From Sodalis praecaptivus (GTDB lineage: Bacteria; Pseudomonadota; Gammaproteobacteria; Enterobacterales; Enterobacteriaceae), in the NCBI RefSeq assembly GCF_000517425.1, contig NZ_CP006570.1, positions 310,001 to 374,000 of the forward strand: a stretch of DNA of 64,000 nt, written 5' to 3'. The notes below the pieces were generated by a model. The model was not told the DNA's origin, searched no databases, and saw only the letters and a list, made by a program, of their open reading frames with translations. A program made the translations under genes and the position numbers. Shown one piece after another: positions 1 through 9,235 of this stretch (within the stretch, counting starts at the first letter, position 1; every line of letters starts with the position of its first letter).

Positions 1-2
1 CA

Positions 3-977
3 CTCGCAGCCGGCGGTCTGGCACTCGGCAACGGCTTGATCTTTCGGCCGGCGTTGGCGGCAGAAATTACCACTTTCAAGGCGACCCATGGTCCCGGCTT
101 GTGCAATTGTCCCTTCTTTCTAGTGAAAGAACGCGGATTGGCAAAAAATGTCTCCCTGGATTTCGTTACCACACCGACCAATGCAGATATTGCCGCCTTG
201 TTCGGTGCGGGTTTGGTCGATGTTAGTGTGGTGCCCTATACCAATTTTATCACGCTGTATGCGCGGGGCGCTCCTATCAAAATCGTCGCGGGTTCCGGCG
301 TGCAGGGGTGTGTGATAGTGAGTCAAAAAGGGATCGACTCCGCCGAAAAACTGCGAGGTAAGACGCTTGGCACCTTCCAGGCAGATACCTTGGAAATGTT
401 GCCTTATGATTACCTTAAAACGGCGGGCATGAGTTTCGCTGACGTAAAAGTCCGCTATTTTGGCTCGTCCCCCGAGCTGGCCCAAGCGTTTATCAATGGC
501 AATGTCGATGCGATGTGCAATATCGAGCCCTATGCTACTCAGGCTTTACAAGCGTGTGCTGGTGCAGTCCGCCTTTCCGACGGCGTCGATATTTATGGCA
601 AGAACTACAGCGATTGCGTCTTGGCCGTTCGCACCTCAGTGCTGGCTGACAAGCGCGACGCTGTCAAAGCGCTCATTAAGGGCATGATGATTGCGCAACA
701 GCAGGAAGAGACCGATCCGGCGGCGGCGGTTAAGGAAACCGTGGGCAAGTATTTCAAAACCAGTTACGCAGCGACACTCGATGCCGCTGCAAAACAACCC
801 GCCATGATAGATCAACGACAAAACCAAAATTTTATTTTACAGCGCGCGCAAAACTTAAAAGATTTACGGTATATCCAAGAGGTGCCTAACGCCGATATTT
901 TCGATTGGTCGCTGCTTAATGAGGTAATTCAAGAGAATTCTGATCTCTATGCTTCGTTAAAGCTGAAAAGCGTATGA
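3..977 (+). CDS. NitT/TauT-type ABC transporter substrate-binding protein (5' end outside window)
   Basis: Periplasmic ligand-binding component of an ABC importer of the nitrate/sulfonate/thiamine-precursor class. The frame is open from base 3. The visible N-terminus reads as a hydrophobic segment ending in an AxA-like site (PALAAE), so the signal peptide starts upstream of the window and the TTG at 36 is unlikely to be the true start. The body has the NMT1/SsuA-like layout: a segment on the small 'supply' of ligand (GAGLVDVSVVPY), a GKTLGTF block and a later NIEPYA block typical of these proteins. It overlaps the permease start by 4 bases (ATGA), so it belongs to the same operon as the next two genes. 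The ligand cannot be read from sequence; the downstream amidohydrolase hints at a nitrogenous ring compound. Confidence 0.85.
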   Translation, partial: LAAGGLALGNGLIFRPALAAEITTFKATHGPGLCNCPFFLVKERGLAKNVSLDFVTTPTNADIAALFGAGLVDVSVVPYTNFITLYARGAPIKIVAGSGVQGCVIVSQKGIDSAEKLRGKTLGTFQADTLEMLPYDYLKTAGMSFADVKVRYFGSSPELAQAFINGNVDAMCNIEPYATQALQACAGAVRLSDGVDIYGKNYSDCVLAVRTSVLADKRDAVKALIKGMMIAQQQEETDPAAAVKETVGKYFKTSYAATLDAAAKQPAMIDQRQNQNFILQRAQNLKDLRYIQEVPNADIFDWSLLNEVIQENSDLYASLKLKSV

Positions 978-1894
978 ATGTGAAATCAGCGCAAAAGCCC
1001 TTAACAGCGTCGGGTCCGCCCTCAGACCATATTGCCCCTCTGCTCAATCGCTCTCGAGGACGAGGGCAGATTGCTTTGCTCATCCGGCTCGGCTGGGGAG
1101 TGGCATCCGTCTCGCTCTTTGCTGGTGTATGGGAAGCGGTGTGGGCGCTTGGCGGACTCAATCCCCTTCTGTTACCCCCGCCGCACATTTTTCTGGCGGA
1201 TTTTGCCGCTCAGGCGCAATACTTTATGCCGACCGACGTTATCGGACAGGTCAGCAACGACACCGCGCTGTTATCATTGGTGAATACCATCTTTGCCACC
1301 GCTGGACGGGTGCTGGCGGGGTTGACGCTAGGGTTTATCCTGAGTTTATTTTGCGGGCTGGCGATTTGCTATTTCCGGCTGTTTGGCAAGCTGATATTGC
1401 CCACCATTACCTTACTGGCGCCCATTTCTCCGATCGCCTGGCTTCCTGTCGCTATCTTTATTTTCGGCATAGGGAATCCGCCGGCGATTTTCATGGTGTT
1501 TATATCGCTATTCTTTGTCATGACGATTTCAACCATTAGCCAGATCGAGAGCGTGAGCAAAACCCATCTCGATGTGGCGGCGGTAATGGGAGCAACCCGA
1601 GCGCAAACTTTCTATCACGTCATCCTTCCTGCCATTTTACCCGCCCTATTCTTCGTACTGCGCATGAATTTATTTGGCGCTTGGATGATAGTATTGGTGG
1701 CGGAGGCAACCGGTGTCGGCAGCGGCCTTGGCCAAATTGTCATGCAGGCGCGCAATACCTTCAATTCCAGTCTTTCCTTCTTTACGATGACCATTATCGG
1801 CATGGCCGGTTTTGTGTTTGATTTGCTACTGCGCAACGTACAGAAAAGGCTGCTTTATTGGATTCCGGAAAACCGAGTTGGAGGGAGTCAATGA
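974..1894 (+). CDS. ABC transporter permease, SsuC/TauC family
   Basis: Inner-membrane permease of 306 residues with about six hydrophobic segments. The BPD_transp_1 domain fills residues ~90-295 and includes an EAA-like loop (DVAAVMGATRAQTFYHVILPAILPAL), the usual contact with the ATPase. The first ~40 residues are a polar cytoplasmic lead. The start overlaps the stop of the binding-protein gene and its own stop overlaps the ATPase start, both as ATGA, which indicates translational coupling of one transport operon. Family assignment is firm; substrate is not known. Confidence 0.88.
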   Translation: MNVKSAQKPLTASGPPSDHIAPLLNRSRGRGQIALLIRLGWGVASVSLFAGVWEAVWALGGLNPLLLPPPHIFLADFAAQAQYFMPTDVIGQVSNDTALLSLVNTIFATAGRVLAGLTLGFILSLFCGLAICYFRLFGKLILPTITLLAPISPIAWLPVAIFIFGIGNPPAIFMVFISLFFVMTISTISQIESVSKTHLDVAAVMGATRAQTFYHVILPAILPALFFVLRMNLFGAWMIVLVAEATGVGSGLGQIVMQARNTFNSSLSFFTMTIIGMAGFVFDLLLRNVQKRLLYWIPENRVGGSQ

Positions 1895-2697
1895 ATCGAG
1901 CTACCGATATTCATCCGCCTCTCATTCACTGCGACAACATAAGCAAAGTCTGGGTTGACAACCGAGGCGGCGCTTTTGTCGCACTCAAAAATATCAGTTT
2001 GCAGGTGGCACGAGGTGAATTTGTCGTTCTACTCGGCCCCAGCGGCTGCGGTAAAAGTACGCTCTTGTATATGATAGCCGGGCTGGAATCCGTCAGTGAG
2101 GGCATTATTCGCTGCGGCGACAACGTGATAACGCAACCAGGCACCGATCGCGGTTTTGTCTTTCAGGATGCCTCGCTCTACCCATGGCTAACGGTGGTAG
2201 AGAACGTGGCGTTTGGTCTTAAGATGCAGGGTGTTGCCAAAGAGGAGAGGCTAAAACGGGCGCAGGCAATATTGCATAAGGTGGGCTTGTCCGAGGCGGC
2301 CAATAAGCGCCCGGACCAACTTTCCGGCGGCATGCGCCAGCGCGTGGCGATGGCCAGAGCGCTAGCGCTCAACCCCAAGGTACTGCTGCTTGATGAACCC
2401 TTTGCGGCGCTAGATGTACAAACGCGATCGAAAATGCAAGATTTCCTCGTCAGCCTGTGGAGAAAAACGGGCGTATCGATGATATTCGTCACTCACCATA
2501 TTGACGAGGCCGTAGCGCTGGCAGATCGCGTGGTCGTGTTCACGGCGCGTCCTGGCGGCATTAAAGAAATCATTCCCATCACGTTGCCGCGACCCCGCGA
2601 TCCCAAAAGCCAGGCTTTTCACCAGCTAAGCGATCGTTTGATTGATTTACTCCGCGATGAGGTAGACAAGGCATTTGCCGAGCAGGAAATAAGCTAA
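1891..2697 (+). CDS. ABC transporter ATP-binding protein, SsuB/TauB family
   Basis: Cytoplasmic ATPase of 268 residues energising the importer. Walker A GPSGCGKST, the Q-loop FQDASLYPW, signature LSGGMRQR, Walker B VLLLDEPFAAL and the switch histidine in FVTHHIDEA are all present. I chose the ATG at 1891 because GGAGGG lies 6 bases upstream and it gives the ATGA overlap with the permease; a start at 1858 would run deep into the permease gene. Same operon as the two preceding genes. Confidence 0.9.
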   Translation: MNRATDIHPPLIHCDNISKVWVDNRGGAFVALKNISLQVARGEFVVLLGPSGCGKSTLLYMIAGLESVSEGIIRCGDNVITQPGTDRGFVFQDASLYPWLTVVENVAFGLKMQGVAKEERLKRAQAILHKVGLSEAANKRPDQLSGGMRQRVAMARALALNPKVLLLDEPFAALDVQTRSKMQDFLVSLWRKTGVSMIFVTHHIDEAVALADRVVVFTARPGGIKEIIPITLPRPRDPKSQAFHQLSDRLIDLLRDEVDKAFAEQEIS

Positions 2698-2830
2698 GAC
2701 ATCCTCTTCACTCTCTGCGGAGCACAGCCAGCCCCGCCGGCGAATGCGCTATTGCAACAATCGCGGTGGCGAACTTTTTTCTCATGCCCTGTGGCTGGGT
2801 GCGATAATAATAGCGTTATAGGATAACACA

Positions 2831-4375
2831 ATGTATGAATCACTGATTTTAGCCGGTACCCTCGTCCAGAGTATTGGGGCTGACGGCCAACCCGTTGTGG
2901 TAAAACAGGGGGCGCTCTATCAACAAAACGGCGTTATTTTGGATATCGGCAACGCTGAGGAGTTACAACGAAAATACCCTCACGCGCGGCGTTATGGCTC
3001 TATGCACCATATTTTGATGCCGGGCTTTGTCAATAGCCATCACCATATGGGCTTGACGCCATTGCAGCTTGGTTCGCCCGATTATGCATTAGAACTGTGG
3101 TTTGCCAGCCGCATAGGGGCGCGCGACGTGGATCTGAGGCTGGATACGCTGTATTCAGCCTTTGAGATGATCGCCTCCGGGATAACCACGGTACAACATA
3201 TCCAGGGCTGGCGACCCGGAACGTTGGAAACGGTATACCAGGCCGCGAGCACGGTGCTGGCTGCCTATCGCGAGATAGGCATGCGAGCCTCCTACAGCTT
3301 TGCGGTGCGCGAGCAAAATCTGCTGGTTTATGAGGCCGACGAACTTTTTGTTGCTCGCGTACCGGCCGACATCCAGCCACAGTTGGCCGCACATTTAAAA
3401 AAACAACGGCTGCCGCTCGCCGATAATTTAAAACTCTTCAACATGCTGACGGCGGATAATCATGCGCAGCCGCTGACTTCTATTCAACTCGCGCCAGCCA
3501 ACCTCCACTGGTGCAGTGATGAGGGTCTGCAGGCCATTAAAGCCGAAGCGGATAAAGCGGGTGTACCGATGCATATGCATTTAGTTGAAACCGTTTACCA
3601 ACGGGAGTATGCACGCAAACGCACCGGCGGAACCGCATTGGCCCATCTCCACAAGTTGGGTCTGCTCGGCCCATCGCTTACCTTAGGGCATGGCGTATGG
3701 CTCAATGAGGCTGATATTGAGCTTACGGCGGCCACGGGAACCTGTATTTGCCATAATTGCAGCTCCAACTTGCGTTTACGTAGCGGTATTGCACCGTTAA
3801 ATGCCTTTCGCCGGCACGGTATAAATGTGGGGTTGGGTTTGGACGAAGCGGGTATCAATGAGGACAGGGATATGCTGCAGGAGATGCGTTTGGCGTTACG
3901 TCTTCATCGCGTTCCCGGCATGGAGGAGAATGAGGTACCTTCTTGCGGCGAAATCGTACGCATGGCAACCGAAGGGGGAGCCAAAACGACATCCTTTGCG
4001 GGGCAAATCGGCCGCCTGGAGCCGGGAAAACTGGCGGACGCCGTGCTGTTTGACTGGAAAAGCGTCACGTGGCCCTACCAGGATGAGGACATCCCTTTGC
4101 TTGATGTCCTAGTACAGCGGGCGCGGACCAAGGATATCGAGAGTGTCTTTATCCAAGGAGAGAAAATTTACCATCAAGGTCGATTCACCAAAGTCGACCA
4201 CACCGCTGTGTTGAGTGAAATCGCTCAGAAACTTGCCGCGCCGCGCAATGCTGAAGAACAAACCCGTCGGGCCTTGGGTCAGGCCGTGTTCCCGCATGTA
4301 AAAGATTTCTATCGCCATTATCTGGCGGATGAAATACCGCGGCAACCTTTCTATGCGCCGTCATCCAGGCGTTGA
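2831..4375 (+). CDS. Amidohydrolase of the AtzB/TrzN/8-oxoguanine deaminase group
   Basis: Metal-dependent TIM-barrel hydrolase of 514 residues that removes an amino or similar group from a nitrogen ring or amidine substrate. Metal-site motifs are visible in order: NSHHHM near residue 70, HMHLVET near 249, GHGVW near 283, and GLGLDEAG near 337 in place of the usual LGTDG. The NCSSNLRL segment is also typical of the family. Start at 2831 has AGGA 6 bases upstream. It follows the ABC operon after 133 bases and probably acts on the imported compound, perhaps a purine, pyrimidine or triazine-like ring. Exact substrate is unknown; the family covers guanine, 8-oxoguanine, cytosine and s-triazine hydrolases. 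Confidence 0.8.
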   Translation: MYESLILAGTLVQSIGADGQPVVVKQGALYQQNGVILDIGNAEELQRKYPHARRYGSMHHILMPGFVNSHHHMGLTPLQLGSPDYALELWFASRIGARDVDLRLDTLYSAFEMIASGITTVQHIQGWRPGTLETVYQAASTVLAAYREIGMRASYSFAVREQNLLVYEADELFVARVPADIQPQLAAHLKKQRLPLADNLKLFNMLTADNHAQPLTSIQLAPANLHWCSDEGLQAIKAEADKAGVPMHMHLVETVYQREYARKRTGGTALAHLHKLGLLGPSLTLGHGVWLNEADIELTAATGTCICHNCSSNLRLRSGIAPLNAFRRHGINVGLGLDEAGINEDRDMLQEMRLALRLHRVPGMEENEVPSCGEIVRMATEGGAKTTSFAGQIGRLEPGKLADAVLFDWKSVTWPYQDEDIPLLDVLVQRARTKDIESVFIQGEKIYHQGRFTKVDHTAVLSEIAQKLAAPRNAEEQTRRALGQAVFPHVKDFYRHYLADEIPRQPFYAPSSRR

Positions 4376-4952
4376 ATTTATTCTCCGTGCCTTAAACTGG
4401 CCCCCTGACAATGGTTGGGTACCGGTTTTGACACGACGGTTTATTCCAAAATAAATGCAAGGTGATACGCAGGCCGCACAGGAATTTAAAGCGCAAAGCC
4501 GGCCTGAATACCTTACCATAAATCACGATATCTAACACCGAACAGTAACTTTTAGCTACGCTAGGCGACATTGTTTATCGCTTAAAGGAGTGCAACGAGA
4601 ACTACGTGAAAAGCTTCGATTGATGAAAAGCGCGCAATCCCCCCTTTTAACTTAAGAATCACTTATTTTATTTATCAAGCAGAAGGCTCGCGAATAAACC
4701 ATGCCGCGTGAGGATCGGTTTTACCTTGATCCTAAAGATAGGCATGATCGCAATATAATAACAAAATTATGAACTCTTGCCTTGGATACGCCACGGAATG
4801 ATAATCATTTCGCCCTAGATCAAGTTGCCACAATTAATTATGGCGATCCTTATTAAAAAGCTCATCTGCTTGTAATGGGAATCACCTTATATCTTAATGG
4901 TCCTTCATCGTGAATACTTCAGATAAATAATTTTATCCAAGGGTGGCCCTTA
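4376..4952. other. Intergenic region, 577 bp, no gene seen
   Basis: AT-rich spacer between the amidohydrolase and the first LuxR-type gene. All frames are broken by frequent stops and no similarity to neighbouring genes is apparent. It must hold the promoter of the LuxR gene, whose ribosome site AAGGG (4939-4943) sits 9 bases before its ATG. Confidence 0.5.
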
Positions 4953-5645
4953 ATGATTGATATAGGCTTAACGCGGACCGCGATGCCTCTCCATATTATC
5001 TATATGTGCGAAAGCAATAGCCACCCGTGTCAAATACTCGATAGTGAATCCCGTTATACCTATATCAACCCGCCTATGATAGAGCTGTTGAATTTGGCGG
5101 GTTCAAGCCACATCGAAGGCAAAAAACTGTCAGAAATCCCACATTGGTCATCTGTCTTTGCAGATGAGCTTCATGGGTACTACGGAAAGGTAATGGAGAA
5201 TAAAACTACATTATCATTACTCGTTACTTGTGCATTTGGCCGTGAGAGTCAAATTCAAACATATATCTTCAAAGTTCAACCTTTTTTTGATGATGACGGA
5301 AATGTTATTGGCTCTATGGCAGAAGCGAGGCGGTGCAAGTTTTTCTCTCCCATACAGTATATTGATAATGAATCGCCTGTAAGTTTATCCACCCATGCGC
5401 CGCACAATTACCTTAAATCTCGTGACGTTGAAATAATATTTTTTATCTATCACGGATTGACCAGTAAAGAAACAGCCAGACGATTGGGGATCTCTCATAG
5501 AACGGTAGAAAATAGGCTCTGTATCATGTACCAAAAAGCGAATATACATAATATCTATCAATTCAGAGAGTGGTGCAAAGACATTGGCTATGACTGCTAT
5601 ATTCCCCCTGCTTTTATACAGTCGAAAATCCAGGTGATAGATTGA
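4953..5645 (+). CDS. PAS-LuxR solo transcriptional regulator
   Basis: Predicted DNA-binding regulator of 230 residues. Residues ~10-120 resemble a PAS fold (QILDSESRYTYINPPMIELL, then GKKLSEIP), suited to binding a small ligand. Residues ~150-210 form a LuxR-type helix-turn-helix with the recognition region LTSKETARRLGISHRTVENRL. No luxI-like synthase is nearby, so this is a solo. A paralog on the opposite strand lies 371 bases downstream, and both share a C-terminal tail of the form YIPxxFI...ID. Proteins of this build are abundant in insect-associated Photorhabdus, where they are thought to sense host or environmental signals; the ligand here is unknown. Confidence 0.8.
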   Translation: MIDIGLTRTAMPLHIIYMCESNSHPCQILDSESRYTYINPPMIELLNLAGSSHIEGKKLSEIPHWSSVFADELHGYYGKVMENKTTLSLLVTCAFGRESQIQTYIFKVQPFFDDDGNVIGSMAEARRCKFFSPIQYIDNESPVSLSTHAPHNYLKSRDVEIIFFIYHGLTSKETARRLGISHRTVENRLCIMYQKANIHNIYQFREWCKDIGYDCYIPPAFIQSKIQVID

Positions 5646-6016
5646 CCAATAGACAAAGTTAGCCAGATAAATACTAGCGCGGCCTTCATCTCTGCACAAT
5701 TCCCTGGCCATCGATAGTGGTGCGAGTTTGAAGGCGACGCCCGTGTCAGCAAACCGTGCGACAGACCGGGCTGATGCTGGTTAAGGGCTGGCGTTATCGT
5801 AATGTCTTGCGTTCCACCTGATTGAGACCGTACGCAACTATGGCCACAATAAATGCCTCTACCTGCATTCGTCCTGGACGGCGCTAAGGATCCCCGATGC
5901 GAATAGTGTCCTGTGAGCGCTGTTACCCTGGACATAAGATTGCGTAAGTTACGGCCTAAAGGCATGGCCACCTACGGCTAGCTTAGAGAAGATCTACATT
6001 ATTAAGTTTTGGATTA
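5646..6016. other. Spacer between convergent LuxR genes, no gene assigned
   Basis: About 370 bases of higher GC than the flanking regulators. A long minus-strand frame crosses it (5597-5971) but its product resembles nothing I know and it overlaps the end of the plus-strand LuxR gene, so it is not called. The composition shift could mark a remnant of an inserted sequence. Confidence 0.4.
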
Positions 6017-6844
6017 CTAATCAATAAGCCGCACTCCTTTTCTAATAAAATCTAACGGAATATATTGATCAAGCCCGGTTTGTTTGCAGTATTCAATGAG
6101 TTGATATTTGCTATGCACATCAGCCTTGTGATAGATGTTCATTAAATGTACTTCGGCCGTTTTACAGGCTATATTCAGTCTTTTGGCAATTTCTTTTACA
6201 CCTAATCTTTGCAGGGCCCAAAAAATGACTTCTAATTCTCTTTTAGTAAATAAGTTATCAGGCGCATCAGTTTGAATGGTTTTCCTGCCAAGTCGACTCA
6301 TGTAACATAATAATTCTGGTATATCAAGCCGCCTTCCATAACTGACAATACCGATTAATGAGTTGTTATCATCATAAAGAGGCTCTCTTTCCATGTAATG
6401 CGGGACTAGCTCGCTAGTATTGCCTTTGCCATAATGATGAATTGCAATAGATATTATTTTCTTGTTCTTTTCGACCACCTTTTTATCACTTTTTGTCAAT
6501 TCTGGCCAAAGCTCTTGGCATATATCAGTAGGTATTTCCTTCGCAGATTTTCCTTCCACATCGAACTTTTTAGGAAACTTAAAGAAACTTGAAGCAGAAT
6601 CATTCACAAAGACATATCTTGCATCATTATCTTTTATAAGCCAGTGATCAGAGCTATTTTTTATAAAGGATATTAATGAATTGGACGAGTTAAGATAGGA
6701 TATAATATTGTGGTTTCGGCTATTTACCTTGAGTGTAGGATCGTCAGGCACATTGACTTTCGATACTGTTAGTTTGGTTAAGTTTGACTTGCCTGAATGA
6801 TTAACGAGAAAAGATTGTTCGGTATTCTTATTGCCGTTATACAT
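6017..6844 (-). CDS. PAS-LuxR solo transcriptional regulator (second copy)
   Basis: Regulator of 275 residues with a PAS-like segment at ~65-180 (HWLIKDNDARYVFVNDSASSFFKF, then VEGKSAKEIP) and a C-terminal LuxR helix-turn-helix (TKRELEVIFWALQRLGVKEIAKRLN, then KTAEVHLMNIYHKA). The first ~45 residues are polar and have no match in the paralog. The shared PAS wording, HTH and terminal YIPLDFI...LID show it is a paralog of the gene at 4953, facing it tail to tail. The start ATG at 6844 has a GGGGG-rich stretch (GGAAGGGGG) just upstream. AT-rich relative to neighbours. Confidence 0.8.
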   Translation of the reverse strand: MYNGNKNTEQSFLVNHSGKSNLTKLTVSKVNVPDDPTLKVNSRNHNIISYLNSSNSLISFIKNSSDHWLIKDNDARYVFVNDSASSFFKFPKKFDVEGKSAKEIPTDICQELWPELTKSDKKVVEKNKKIISIAIHHYGKGNTSELVPHYMEREPLYDDNNSLIGIVSYGRRLDIPELLCYMSRLGRKTIQTDAPDNLFTKRELEVIFWALQRLGVKEIAKRLNIACKTAEVHLMNIYHKADVHSKYQLIEYCKQTGLDQYIPLDFIRKGVRLID

Positions 6845-7660
6845 GGCAACCCCCTTCCAGTTACCAATTTAGGTCTCACCACCCAACGTCATGTGGCGAA
6901 CTGAACAAGCGGATAGTATCGGTGCGCTGTTCGGCACATCTATCCCGTCCAGCGATGACTTTGAGTGTACCCGGTGCAGGCGCAAAGAGCGACAATCTTC
7001 CCCCCACCAGAGTTTTCCATGGGCTGCAGATCCTGGCTGCGGATGTTGCAGTAATATTTTCACTTTACTGATATCAACACATTCCGTCAATCAATATAAC
7101 CAATGAAAAGCGTGATAAATACCTAGTGTAATAAGCATTTTTAATGAGTGAGGGTATTATAAGATACATGTGGCTATTCGTGACGGCAAACGCATTGGAC
7201 GATAACCATTCCAGAATGAATTCCGCGGTAAATTTTTGCAGCATTTGCTTATAAAATCTAAGAGGATTTTGTTATTACGAGCGTTAACTATCGTTAATTT
7301 TTTAATCATCCGCCCACCGTGAACGATTGTTCACCGACGGCCGTAAACACCGCAATTTCAACCTATCACCCGAGCGACCTTAGTTTGCCGAGCCTATCCC
7401 AAACGGCCTTGCTAAAATATTTAGCCGTTTCCCTCGTCAGACTCTCACCGGGTGAACACAAGTGTCCATCATAATCCGTATTTTCGATAGCCTAGAAGCA
7501 GGCTGTGGAAATATTGACGCCGTGACGAAAATTCACTCACGACCGCATGCCCACAACCTTCAGACGATCTATAAACCGATTTGGAACATGCAGATTTTCT
7601 CCCAGCTAGGTGTCAAACACACCGGCGTGAGGACGTTTGATGCCGCGTAAGCTGCAAGCG
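6845..7660. other. Intergenic region, 816 bp, no gene supported
   Basis: Short frames exist on both strands (for example 6869-7090 minus, 7462-7650 plus) but none has a ribosome site, recognisable domain or coding-like composition. The left end must carry the promoter of the minus-strand LuxR gene. I see no terminator or clear repeat. Confidence 0.45.
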
Positions 7661-8155
7661 TCAGGCCGGGGGATTCATCGTTTCATCATTTCTACCCTGT
7701 TCTTTAGCGGTAAAATCAACAACGAACTTTTGGAGTAGTCTCGTTAGTACTATGCAATCATCTTCACACCATTGCTGAAAAATACCGCTATAAATCTGCG
7801 CGCGTGCGGTATCAATTTTCTCTGTCATCCCTTTGCCCGCGAGGGTGATGGCCGCTTCATTGATCCGCCGGTCTTTGGGATTCTTTTGCCGCTGCGCCAA
7901 ACCGGTTTCTTCCAGTTTCGCTACCTGGCGGCTTACGGTCGTGTAATCACGCCCCACACGATCGGCCAGTTCGACGATGCCAATGGGACCAAAGCGGCCA
8001 ATCTGTACCAGAAGCGGAAACAGAGCGCGATCAAGCTGAATACCGGATTCTTTTATCATCAGTTCATCACGTTGAGGACGGTTAAAGGTGCCTACGATCG
8101 TCAGTAACGCATCATGCAATTCCTCAACGTTAAAGTTTTTATGTGTATTATGCAT
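7661..8155 (-). CDS. MarR-family transcriptional repressor
   Basis: Winged-helix regulator of 164 residues. The wHTH spans about residues 50-115: IGIVELADRVGRDYTTVSRQVAKLEETGLAQRQKNPKDRR, with the DRR wing tip usual for MarR. I chose the ATG at 8155 over the upstream ATG at 8212 because GAAGG precedes it and the longer form would run through the divergent promoter. It is divergent from an oxidoreductase gene, the usual layout in which a MarR protein represses its neighbour until a phenolic or quinone-like effector binds. Two related operator-like repeats lie in and next to its start. Confidence 0.85.
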   Translation of the reverse strand: MHNTHKNFNVEELHDALLTIVGTFNRPQRDELMIKESGIQLDRALFPLLVQIGRFGPIGIVELADRVGRDYTTVSRQVAKLEETGLAQRQKNPKDRRINEAAITLAGKGMTEKIDTARAQIYSGIFQQWCEDDCIVLTRLLQKFVVDFTAKEQGRNDETMNPPA

Positions 8156-8159
8156 ATAT
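8141..8159 (-). promoter_or_regulatory. Second MarR operator-like copy covering the marR start codon
   Basis: Matches the reverse complement of the 8188-8206 site at 16 of 19 positions by eye, starting with the same ATGTGT half. It overlaps the ATG of the MarR gene (8153-8155), as expected for an autorepression site. Confidence 0.4.
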
Positions 8160-8187
8160 TTATTGACACCTTCGATTCTGTTGACTA

Positions 8188-8206
8188 ATGTGTGCATATT
8201 ACACAT
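8188..8206. promoter_or_regulatory. Operator-like inverted repeat between MarR and oxidoreductase genes
   Basis: Perfect 6-bp arms ATGTGT and ACACAT separated by 7 bases, in the 79-base divergent promoter region. Size and position fit a MarR dimer site. A second copy lies at 8141-8159. Confidence 0.5.
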
Positions 8207-8234
8207 ATTCATTTGTGAACTGAAGGTTTAATTA

Positions 8235-9176
8235 ATGAAAGCAGCCATTGTCTATTCAGCTGGAAAACTTCCTGAATACGGTGATTTTATCGAACCCCTT
8301 GTCGACGCCGACCATGTAATGATTAATGTGAAAGCCGCCGCAGTGAGCCAGTTGGTGAAGTCGCGTACAGCCGGTACCCACTACAGTTCAAGAATGCACT
8401 ATCCATTCATTGCCGGTATCGATGGCACGGGTTATCTCAGTCATGGCGAGCCGGTCTACTTTCTAACATTTGGCACTCCCTGGGGAAGTATGGCGGAAAG
8501 AACGCTGGCGCAGGTCAACCATATTGTGCCGTTACCTGCGACACTCGACCCCGTACTGGCTGCCGCACTAGCAAACCCGGGGATGTCTTCTTGGGCAGCA
8601 TTAACGCGTCGAGCGCAGTTGCGCACGGGAGAAACTGTACTCATTAACGGCGCAACCGGCACCTCCGGAAGCCTGGCGATCCGTATCGCACGTCACCTAG
8701 GCGCCGGGAAAATTATCGCGACTGGCCGCAACGTTGATGCGTTAGACAAACTGCGCGCACAGGGTGCAGATATCACATTGCCGCTGGAGGCTTTGCCGAC
8801 CAATTTGCCGGCGCTTATGGCTGAAGGTATTGATGTTGTTTTGGACTATCTCTGGGGCCCGAGCGCACTCGATATCATGACAGCTGCCGCTGCCGGTGCA
8901 GAAAAAGTAGTGCGTTTTGTGCAAATTGGTTCGCTAAGCGGCCAGACGCTTTCTCTACACAGCAAGCTACTCCGTAGCTCAGGGCTTACCCTAATGGGCA
9001 GTGGTCTGGGCAGCTTAGCGAACGCGGATCTGATTGCCTCTATTGGCGAAATGTTGCAAGCTGCCGCGCTGCAGGATTTTTCAATTCCGTTTCAAAGGCG
9101 CCCATTAAGTGATGTGAACACGGCGTGGGAGGAAGATAACAGCCGCTGCCGTACCGTATTTGTCGTTGATCGGTAG
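8235..9176 (+). CDS. Zinc-independent quinone oxidoreductase-like MDR protein
   Basis: NADPH-dependent medium-chain dehydrogenase/reductase of 313 residues. The N-terminal GroES-like part carries MHYPFIAGIDGTGY; the Rossmann part has ETVLINGATGTSGSLAIRIARHLGAGKIIATGRN at ~135-170, the usual nucleotide site. Cysteine/histidine zinc ligands of alcohol dehydrogenases are missing. It is the presumed target of the divergent MarR repressor, suggesting a detoxifying role against quinones or reactive carbonyls. Such pairs are common; the physiological substrate is unknown. Confidence 0.82.
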   Translation: MKAAIVYSAGKLPEYGDFIEPLVDADHVMINVKAAAVSQLVKSRTAGTHYSSRMHYPFIAGIDGTGYLSHGEPVYFLTFGTPWGSMAERTLAQVNHIVPLPATLDPVLAAALANPGMSSWAALTRRAQLRTGETVLINGATGTSGSLAIRIARHLGAGKIIATGRNVDALDKLRAQGADITLPLEALPTNLPALMAEGIDVVLDYLWGPSALDIMTAAAAGAEKVVRFVQIGSLSGQTLSLHSKLLRSSGLTLMGSGLGSLANADLIASIGEMLQAAALQDFSIPFQRRPLSDVNTAWEEDNSRCRTVFVVDR

Positions 9177-9235
9177 TCAGGGACGCTCTCAAGTACTGTA
9201 AATCCTCGTGCATTCTTTACCCTGCATCACTCGGG

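Noticed and set aside
5597-5971. 124-codon minus frame between the LuxR genes
   Set aside because: Overlaps the end of the plus-strand LuxR gene, lacks a ribosome site and resembles no protein.
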